Source: DATAFF01 sp036257595
GTDB taxonomy: Bacteria; Pseudomonadota; Alphaproteobacteria; Rhizobiales; Aestuariivirgaceae
Direction of reading: 5' to 3'
Assembly: GCA_036257595.1 (NCBI GenBank)
Contig: DATAFF010000117.1
Span: 1-21,763, forward strand
Length of the DNA stretch: 21,763 nucleotides
Shown here: piece after piece, positions 14,712-21,763 of the stretch
How positions within the stretch are numbered: position 1 is the stretch's first letter
How the letters are laid out: each line of letters begins with the position of its first letter
Notes under the pieces: model-generated
Database searches by the model: none
What the model was told of the DNA's origin: nothing
The model's input: the letters and a program-made list of their open reading frames with translations, nothing else
Made by a program: the position numbers and the translations under genes

Positions 14712-16112
14712 ATGGCTGCTGACATCCTGATCGTTGACGACGAAGCCGACATTCGCGAGCTGATCGGCGGGATACTCGAAGATGAGGGATACGAGGCCCG
14801 GCTTGCCGCCGACAGCGATTCGGCGCTGCAGGCGATCGCCGATCGCAAACCGTCGATGGTGGTGCTCGATATCTGGCTGCAGGGATCGCGGCTCGACGGG
14901 CTCGAGCTGCTCGAGGTCATCAAGGAGCGCCATCCGGACCTGCCGGTGGTCATCATCTCGGGTCACGGCAATATCGAGACCGCGGTGTCGGCGATCAAGC
15001 GCGGGGCCTATGACTATATCGAGAAGCCGTTCAAGGCGGACCGGCTGGTGCTGGTGGTCGGACGCGCCTTGGAGAATTGGCGGCTCAGGCGCGAGAACGA
15101 GGATCTGCGCGGCCGGACCGGCGCCGAGAGCGAGCTGATCGGCAATTCGGCAGCAATGCGCCAGTTGCGGGCGACGCTGAAGAAGGTGGCGCCGACCAAC
15201 AGCCGGGTGCTGATCATCGGCGCCATGGGGTCCGGCAAGGAGCTGACGGCACGGGTGCTGCATGGCTGGTCGCATCGCTCGGAGGCGCCGTTCGTCATCC
15301 TGCCGGCCGCCACCATGGCGCCGGAGCGGATCGAGGCCGAGCTGTTCGGCATCGAGGATCCGAGCGGCGGGGTGCAGCGGACCGGGGCGCTCGAGGAGGC
15401 GCATGGCGGCACCCTCTTCATCGACGAGGTCGCCGACATGCCGGTCGAAACCCAGGGCAAGGTGGTGCGGGCGCTGGTCGAGCAGACCTTTCTCAGGGTC
15501 GGGGGGACCAAGAGGGTGCGGGTCGATGTCCGCATCGTGTCGTCAACGAGTCGCGACCTCGAGGCGCTGATCTCCCAGGGTCGGTTCCGCGAAGACCTGT
15601 TCCATCGCCTCAGCGTGGTGCCGGTCCGGGTGCCGACCCTCTCGGAGCGGCGTGAAGACATCGTCGATCTCGTTGAACATTTCGTGAAGCAGTATTCGGT
15701 GGTGTCGGGCCAGGCGCGACGAAACATCGCTCAGGATGCCCTCGCCATCCTGCAGATGCATGAATGGCCCGGAAATGTCCGGCAGCTGCGCAACAATGTA
15801 GAGCGCCTGCTGATCCTGGTCGGCGGCGATGCCGGCACCGAGATCACCGCGGCGATGATGCCGGCCGATCTCGATGCAACCATCGCCACCCAGGTCAATG
15901 GCGCGGGCGCCGAGCATTTGATGGCGATGCCGCTCAGGGATGCGCGAGAGGCCTTCGAGCGCGATTACCTTGCCGCCCAGCTTGGCCGATTCGGCAACAA
16001 TATCTCGAAGACGGCGGCTTTTGTCGGCATGGAGCGCTCGGCCCTCCACCGCAAGCTGAAGCTGCTCGGGATCGGGGCGAATGCCCGGGCGGAGGACGGC
16101 GCGGAGGCGTAG
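14712..16112 (+). CDS. ntrX: Response regulator NtrX (AAA+ type)
   Basis: NtrX is the cognate partner of NtrY. The 466-residue protein has a receiver domain (phospho-acceptor D53 in VVLDIWL, then SGHG and KPF), an AAA+ domain with Walker A GAMGSGKE (K176) and Walker B GTLFIDEVADMP (D238, E239), and a C-terminal Fis-type helix-turn-helix (about 417-455, GNNISKTAAFVGMERSALHRKL). The loop that carries GAFTGA in sigma-54 activators instead reads ELFGIEDPSGGVQRTGALEEAHGG with that motif absent. This agrees with what is known of alphaproteobacterial NtrX, which is not thought to act as a classical sigma-54 activator. AGGGG (14698-14702), inside the end of ntrY, serves as ribosome binding site. Confidence 0.96.
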   Translation: MAADILIVDDEADIRELIGGILEDEGYEARLAADSDSALQAIADRKPSMVVLDIWLQGSRLDGLELLEVIKERHPDLPVVIISGHGNIETAVSAIKRGAYDYIEKPFKADRLVLVVGRALENWRLRRENEDLRGRTGAESELIGNSAAMRQLRATLKKVAPTNSRVLIIGAMGSGKELTARVLHGWSHRSEAPFVILPAATMAPERIEAELFGIEDPSGGVQRTGALEEAHGGTLFIDEVADMPVETQGKVVRALVEQTFLRVGGTKRVRVDVRIVSSTSRDLEALISQGRFREDLFHRLSVVPVRVPTLSERREDIVDLVEHFVKQYSVVSGQARRNIAQDALAILQMHEWPGNVRQLRNNVERLLILVGGDAGTEITAAMMPADLDATIATQVNGAGAEHLMAMPLRDAREAFERDYLAAQLGRFGNNISKTAAFVGMERSALHRKLKLLGIGANARAEDGAEA

Positions 16113-16320
16113 CGCACCAGGCTGTCGGATGGACCCGCCCGTGCCGCCCGGCCTGACGGGTTGCGCCGCGGCCGCTTGCGGTGTCGCCTGCTTTGCACAA
16201 AGTTCCCGCCGCGCGGCTCTCGGCAGATCGGCGCGCGGCAGCGCAACAAAGGCTGGGTCGATCTGCCGGGGTGATGCTCCAAATTCCCATCTGACGCAAT
16301 GTGCCATGCAACCCTGGAGA
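16113..16320. other. Intergenic stretch between ntrX and hfq
   Basis: No gene is supported in this part of the 335-bp gap between ntrX and hfq. It contains the short dyad CTTTGCACAAAG (16191-16202) and the GC-rich hairpin listed separately at 16208-16239. Small open frames here show no coding character I trust. Confidence 0.6.
16208..16239 (+). terminator. GC-rich hairpin downstream of ntrX
   Basis: GCCGCGCG (16208-16215) can pair with CGCGCGGC (16232-16239) across a 16-base loop, about 95 bp after the ntrX stop. There is no following T tract, so it may only slow polymerase or be incidental in a GC-rich genome. Confidence 0.3.
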
Positions 16321-16350
16321 TTGACACTGGCCGTCAAAAATCCGAGATGT
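16321..16350 (+). promoter_or_regulatory. Candidate hfq promoter
   Basis: A perfect TTGACA lies at 16321-16326, in a locally AT-richer stretch. At 17-bp spacing the -10 would be GAGATG (16344-16349), a poor match. A start here would give hfq its own promoter independent of ntrYX, with a leader of about 95 bases. Confidence 0.4.
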
Positions 16351-16447
16351 AGCGTTGCGGAAGGATCAACGCCGATCGCGTCAGCTCGCGGTTTGAGGAT
16401 GGGCGGGAGTCATGGACGAGATCATCCCAGGAAGGGCAACAACACGA

Positions 16448-16693
16448 ATGGCGCAAGAAAAGCCGCAAAACCTGCAAGACACTTTTCTCAATCATGTCCG
16501 CAAGCATAAGATCCCGCTCACAGTGTTCCTGGTGAACGGGGTCAAGCTCCAGGGGATGATCACCTGGTTCGATAATTTCTGCGTGTTGCTGCGTCGTGAC
16601 GGCATGTCGCAACTCGTCTACAAACACGCGATCTCCACAATCATGCCGGGCCAGCCGGTGTCGATGTTCGAGGATGACACCGGTGACCGCTGA
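16448..16693 (+). CDS. hfq: RNA chaperone Hfq
   Basis: Hfq is an Sm-like hexameric protein that pairs small RNAs with target mRNAs. The 81-residue product starts MAQEKPQNLQD, the standard N-terminus. Sm1 is visible as NGVKLQGMITWFDNFCVLLRRDG and Sm2 as YKHAISTIMP with the conserved Lys-His. It has the short C-terminal tail of alphaproteobacterial Hfq. An in-frame ATG at 16412 would add 12 residues (preceded by GGGAG only 2 bases away); I prefer 16448 because of the conserved N-terminus and the AGGAAGGG at 16429-16436. hflX starts 9 bp after the stop, and hfq-hflX adjacency is widely conserved in proteobacteria. Confidence 0.97.
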   Translation: MAQEKPQNLQDTFLNHVRKHKIPLTVFLVNGVKLQGMITWFDNFCVLLRRDGMSQLVYKHAISTIMPGQPVSMFEDDTGDR

Positions 16694-16702
16694 CGGCCGC
16701 CC

Positions 16703-18046
16703 GTGACCGATCGCAACTCCGCAACCCGAGCCCTGGTGCTCCATGTCGAGTTCAGGTCGCGGGTGCGCGGGCGCAATGCTGCGGGAAGCGGCGGGCGCAC
16801 GCCGTCATCGCGCCTGAGCGAGGCAGTGGGGCTGTCCAGCGCCATCGATCTCGCCATCGTCGATTCGGCGATCGTCACCCTGGCGGCGCCGCATCCGGCG
16901 ACGTTGCTCGGTCCCGGCAAGGTCGCCGAGATTGCGACGGTGGTCGAGGAGGACGAGATCGAGCTCGTGGTGATCAATGCCCAGCTGGCGCCGGGGCAGC
17001 AGCGCAATCTCGAGCGGGCGTTCAAGGCCAAGGTGGTCGACCGCACCGGGCTAATCCTCGAGATCTTCGGCGAGCGGGCACGCACCCGCGAGGGCGCGCT
17101 GCAGGTCGAGCTTGCCCATCTCGAATATCAGAGGAGCCGGCTGGTGCGGTCGTGGACGCATCTCGAGCGGCAGCGCGGCGGCTTCGGCTTCCTCGGCGGT
17201 CCCGGCGAAACGCAGCTCGAAACCGACCGGCGGCTGATCCAGGAGCGGATCGCCAGAATCGAGCGCGATCTCGAGCAGGTGAAGCGGACGCGCGGGCTTC
17301 ATCGCAAGAAGCGCGACCGGGTGCCCTATCCGGTGGTGGCGCTGGTCGGCTACACCAATGCCGGCAAGTCGACGCTGTTCAATGCCTTGACCGATGCCGG
17401 GGTGGACGCACGCGACCTTCTGTTCGCAACGCTCGATCCGACGATGCGCCAGGTCACGCTGCCGCATGGGCGCTCCATCATCCTTTCCGATACGGTCGGG
17501 TTCATTTCCGATCTGCCGACGACCTTGGTGGCGGCGTTCCGGGCGACGCTCGAAGAGGTGATCGAGGCCGAGATCGTGCTGCATGTGCGCGATATCGCGC
17601 ATGAGGAGAGCGATGCCCAAGCCGAGGATGTCGAGGGCGTGCTCGCCGATCTCGGCATCGACGAGGAACGTCGCAGCCACATCATCGAGGTGTGGAACAA
17701 GGCCGACCTGGTGGCGCCGGACCGCCTGGAGGTGCTGAAGGAGCTGGCGGGGCGGCAGAGCGGGGTCATCGTCTCGGCGGTGACGGGGGAGGGGCTCGAG
17801 GATCTCCTCGGTCTCATCGAGAGGCGGTTGGCAGAAGCACTGGATGTGGTCGAGATCACGCTCAAGGCGAGCGAAGGAGAAAATCTCGCCTGGATCTATG
17901 AGCATGGCGAGGTGTTGTCGCGGCACGAGACCGACGGGGTGATTACGGTGGTCGCCCGCTTCGACGACAAGCGCCTCAGCCTTGCCGAGCGGCGGTTCGG
18001 CGAGGGTTTGCGCCGGCTCGACAGCGCCCGCCGGGCGGCCGAGTAG
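16703..18046 (+). CDS. hflX: Ribosome-associated GTPase HflX
   Basis: HflX is a GTPase that splits stalled ribosomes, notably after heat stress. The 447-residue product has the HflX N-terminal domain with the glycine-rich signature GGFGFLGGPGETQLETDRR, a coiled segment (about 180-205), then the G domain: G1 GYTNAGKST (K222), G3 DTVGF and G4 NKAD (N332-D335). The start is GTG at 16703, the only good one in the short gap after hfq, with no strong ribosome binding site, so translation may depend on re-initiation after hfq. The stop TAG overlaps the AGAGG site used by the downstream cyclase gene. Confidence 0.96.
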   Translation: MTDRNSATRALVLHVEFRSRVRGRNAAGSGGRTPSSRLSEAVGLSSAIDLAIVDSAIVTLAAPHPATLLGPGKVAEIATVVEEDEIELVVINAQLAPGQQRNLERAFKAKVVDRTGLILEIFGERARTREGALQVELAHLEYQRSRLVRSWTHLERQRGGFGFLGGPGETQLETDRRLIQERIARIERDLEQVKRTRGLHRKKRDRVPYPVVALVGYTNAGKSTLFNALTDAGVDARDLLFATLDPTMRQVTLPHGRSIILSDTVGFISDLPTTLVAAFRATLEEVIEAEIVLHVRDIAHEESDAQAEDVEGVLADLGIDEERRSHIIEVWNKADLVAPDRLEVLKELAGRQSGVIVSAVTGEGLEDLLGLIERRLAEALDVVEITLKASEGENLAWIYEHGEVLSRHETDGVITVVARFDDKRLSLAERRFGEGLRRLDSARRAAE

Positions 18047-18051
18047 AGGCG

Positions 18052-20364
<2,313 letters not shown>

Positions 20365-20381
20365 GGGCCCAGACTCTTTAG
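20365..20381 (+). repeat. Left terminal inverted repeat of the IS
   Basis: The sequence GGGCCCAGACTCTTTAG forms the left end. The transposase stop codon (TAA on the minus strand, 20378-20380) lies inside it. Confidence 0.88.
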
Positions 20382-21132
20382 ACCCACCACGTTACGATAG
20401 CTACGATGCTGAGTGCAGCGAGAAAGACGAAGGCATATCGATCGAAGCGAGTGGCGATGCGCCGCCAATCCTTGAAGCGGTTGATTGTCCGCTCGATGAT
20501 ATTGCGCTCCCTGTAGAGGCTTGCATCGTAAGGATAAAGGACCTTGCGGTTTCGGCGTGGCGGGATGACCGCCTGACAGCCGAGCTGCTCGAGCCACTGG
20601 CGTAGCGGAGCGCTGTCATAGCCCTTGTCGGCGATGACATAGCGCGCTGATGGCATCTGTTCGAGACAATGCCGGGCAGGCTTGTGATCGTTGGTATTTC
20701 CCGGCGTGAGCTGGATCACCCGGGGTCTGCCCGCGGCGTCGGTTACGAGGTGGATCTTGGTGGTCCTGCCGCCGACGCTGCGACCGATGGCCTGCTGCTG
20801 GGCCCCCCTTTTCCACCGCTGGCGGTGCGATGTGCCCTGATGATTGTCGAGTCGATCAACAGCCGCTCAGGCTGCCCCAAGCACTTCGCCAGCTCGGTAA
20901 ATATTTTCTCCCAAATGCCGCGCCTGGCCCACCGAACAAAGCGGTTGTAGATCGTCTTGGCCGGCCCATATTCCGGCGGACAGTCGCACCAGCGGCACCC
21001 AGAGCGTATGACATGCACAATGCCGCTCAGGACACGGCGGTCATCGACCCGCTTCAAACCTCGCGTGTTGGTCGGCAACAAAGGCTTGATACAAGCCCAC
21101 TGCTCATCCGAAAACCAGAATAAATCGGCCAT
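20378..21132 (-). CDS. IS5-family transposase, made by -1 frameshift
   Basis: The first frame (21132 to a TAA at 20743) encodes the N-terminal DUF4096-like domain (FSDEQWACIKPLLP, VDDRRVLSGIVHVIRSGCRW) and the first catalytic Asp (LLIDSTIIRAHRTASG). The second frame ends at 20378 and carries the second Asp (VIADKGYDS) and the Glu (IIERTINRFKDWRRIATRFDR) of the DDE triad. A -1 slip at AAAAGGGGGG (20812-20803) joins them in a smooth reading (GGAQQQ-AIGRSVGGRTTKIHL across the joint), giving about 251 residues, the family's usual length. GGGAGGA lies 5 bases before the ATG. All catalytic residues are present, so I infer an active enzyme with programmed frameshifting, the rule in this IS group, and not a broken gene. 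Confidence 0.9.
20803..20812 (-). other. Frameshift site in transposase
   Basis: On the minus strand the run AAAAGGGGGG is where the first transposase frame must shift -1 into the second. Before it the peptide reads HRTASGGKGG in the first frame; after it only the second frame gives the conserved GRSVGGRTTKIHLVTD. It is not a perfect X-XXY-YYZ heptamer; slippage on the homopolymeric G run is the likely mechanism. Confidence 0.75.
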
Positions 21133-21199
21133 TTCGTCCTCCCTCGGCTGAGGACGACTGAATCAACGCATCCGCGATTCGCATATCCCCCACAATCAG

Positions 21200-21216
21200 C
21201 TAAAGGGTCCGGGCCC
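21200..21216 (-). repeat. Right terminal inverted repeat of the IS
   Basis: Read on the minus strand this end is GGGCCCGGACCCTTTAG. It supplies the last codons and the TAG stop of the coiled-coil gene (21200-21202). Confidence 0.88.
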
Positions 21217-21670
21217 TACTGCCGAAGCCTTCGGTCCGCTTCTGAAGCGGCTGCCAATTCAAGATAAGCGTCGTCAAGGTGTCGAACCGCTTGTCCATGC
21301 GGGCTTCGAGCGCCTCGAAGCGCGCATCAACAGCTTCGAACCGCTTGTCCACGGCTTCGAACCGCCTGTCCATGCGGGTTTCGATGGAGTCGAGCCGCTT
21401 GTCAACGTTCTCCAGACGGGCGTCGACCGATTCCAGGTGCTTGTCGATCCGCGCTACCGCGACCGAGAGCTGGGTGGTGGTGAAGTAAAAATAGCCGAAG
21501 GCTGCGACCGACGCCGTGGCGAACCCACCTATCACCCATTTGATATTGGTCAGCTGATCGCGAAGCCCGGCGATGCTCGCGTCCATCTGATCGCGCAGCG
21601 CGACGATGCTTTCCCGCACGGCGGCTAGCGCCAAGCCGACCTCGCGTCCGTTCTGGAATTCCTCGACCAT
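21200..21670 (-). CDS. Membrane-anchored coiled-coil protein, unknown function
   Basis: I do not recognise a named gene. From the ATG at 21670 the product is 156 residues. An N-terminal amphipathic region with two similar segments (VALRDQM and AGLRDQL) leads to one membrane helix (IKWVIGGFATASVAAFGYFYF, about residues 43-63). Then comes a coiled coil of 7-residue units (VDARLEN, VDKRLDS, then RFEAVDK, RFEAVDA, RFEALEA), coded by 21-bp DNA repeats. A TTG at 21721 would add 17 residues, with an in-frame TAA just upstream at 21740-21742; neither start has a clear ribosome binding site. The last four residues (ARTL) and the stop come from the IS right end. Before insertion the frame would have ended in the heptamer element with a single Asp in place of ARTL. 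A scaffold or membrane-linked oligomer is possible. Confidence 0.7.
   Translation of the reverse strand: MVEEFQNGREVGLALAAVRESIVALRDQMDASIAGLRDQLTNIKWVIGGFATASVAAFGYFYFTTTQLSVAVARIDKHLESVDARLENVDKRLDSIETRMDRRFEAVDKRFEAVDARFEALEARMDKRFDTLTTLILNWQPLQKRTEGFGSRARTL
21217..21223 (+). repeat. Detached last heptamer of repeat C
   Basis: TACTGCC follows the right end of the IS. It is identical to the fourth right-arm unit of copy A and completes copy C once the IS and one TA are removed. Its TA is the right-hand target duplication. Confidence 0.85.
21276..21420 (-). repeat. 21-bp tandem repeat coding the coiled coil
   Basis: Degenerate 21-bp units (for example around GCGGTTCGAAGCC on the minus strand) each encode one heptad of the coiled coil. 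About six units are visible. Copy number could vary by slippage. Confidence 0.65.
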
Positions 21671-21763
21671 GAATCGACAATGACGACAAACCGGCGACTT
21701 TGCAAGAACAAATGCAACCAAAGCGGGAACGCGGGGGCCTTATGGCAGGCTCCTTGCTGCCTG
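21671..21763. other. Upstream region of coiled-coil gene, window end
   Basis: No gene is supported. GGCAG (21744-21748) can pair with CTGCC (21757-21761) across an 8-base loop, a small hairpin at the very edge that may belong to a gene outside the window. On the minus strand a TTGC-GCAA dyad (within 21700-21720) precedes the coiled-coil gene. Confidence 0.4.

Larger units (their letters stand above)
20365..21216 (-). mobile_element. IS5-family insertion sequence (IS427-like), 852 bp
   Basis: The element is bounded by 17-bp terminal inverted repeats at 20365-20381 (GGGCCCAGACTCTTTAG) and 21200-21216 (whose complement reads GGGCCCGGACCCTTTAG), matching at 15 of 17 positions. TA is duplicated on both sides. 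Length, ends, target and a two-frame DDE transposase fit the IS427 group of IS5. Nothing looks decayed, so it may still move. It sits inside the right arm of repeat element C, between the cyclase gene and the coiled-coil gene, and disrupts neither. Confidence 0.92.

Noticed and set aside
16412..16447. Longer Hfq start at 16412
   Set aside because: The added 12 residues are not Hfq-like, and the conserved MAQ...QNLQD start is at 16448.
20378..21132. Transposase as a frameshifted pseudogene
   Set aside because: Both inverted repeats, the target duplication and all DDE residues are intact, and the A4G6 run at the join is typical of programmed frameshifting in this IS group.

Overview
This is a GC-rich alphaproteobacterial chromosome segment, most likely from the Hyphomicrobiales (Rhizobiales) or a neighbouring order. 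The assignment rests on gene order and families: SPOR protein-nagZ-scpA-scpB-tatABC, recG divergent from sdhE-mfd, and ntrY-ntrX-hfq-hflX are all familiar alphaproteobacterial neighbourhoods. Genus cannot be read from the sequence.

Layout. Positions 1-4819 hold a co-directional run: the 3' end of a SPOR-domain gene, nagZ (peptidoglycan recycling), scpA and scpB (SMC partners), then tatA, tatB and tatC (twin-arginine export). nagZ/scpA, scpA/scpB and tatB/tatC overlap by ATGA, as do sdhE and mfd. Positions 4953-6179 encode a secreted TPR-SPOR protein. recG (8358-6244) faces it on the minus strand. sdhE and mfd run the other way from recG. Positions 12422-20298 form a second co-directional block: ntrY-ntrX (redox/nitrogen two-component pair), hfq, hflX and a CHASE2 class III adenylate cyclase, with a separate promoter region in front of hfq. 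The right end carries an intact 852-bp IS5-type insertion sequence (20365-21216) and a membrane-anchored coiled-coil protein gene on the minus strand.

The most unusual feature is a family of three intergenic palindromic elements made of 7-bp units (TAGGCAG on the left arm, its complement on the right arm). They lie at 4817-4911, 6177-6246 and 20296-20364. Each begins on or right beside the TAG stop codon of the upstream gene. Because 7 is not a multiple of 3, successive TAGGCAG units place TAG in different reading frames, so the left arm closes all three plus-strand frames. In copies A and C the right arm closes all three minus-strand frames as well. The third copy was later interrupted by the IS element, which landed on the TA of one heptamer and duplicated it. 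Removing the IS restores a right arm matching that of copy A.

Most coding genes here are ordinary housekeeping genes. Two regulatory oddities are worth keeping: NtrX shows no GAFTGA loop, and the transposase needs a -1 frameshift at a run of A and G residues. No tRNA, rRNA or CRISPR array was seen.
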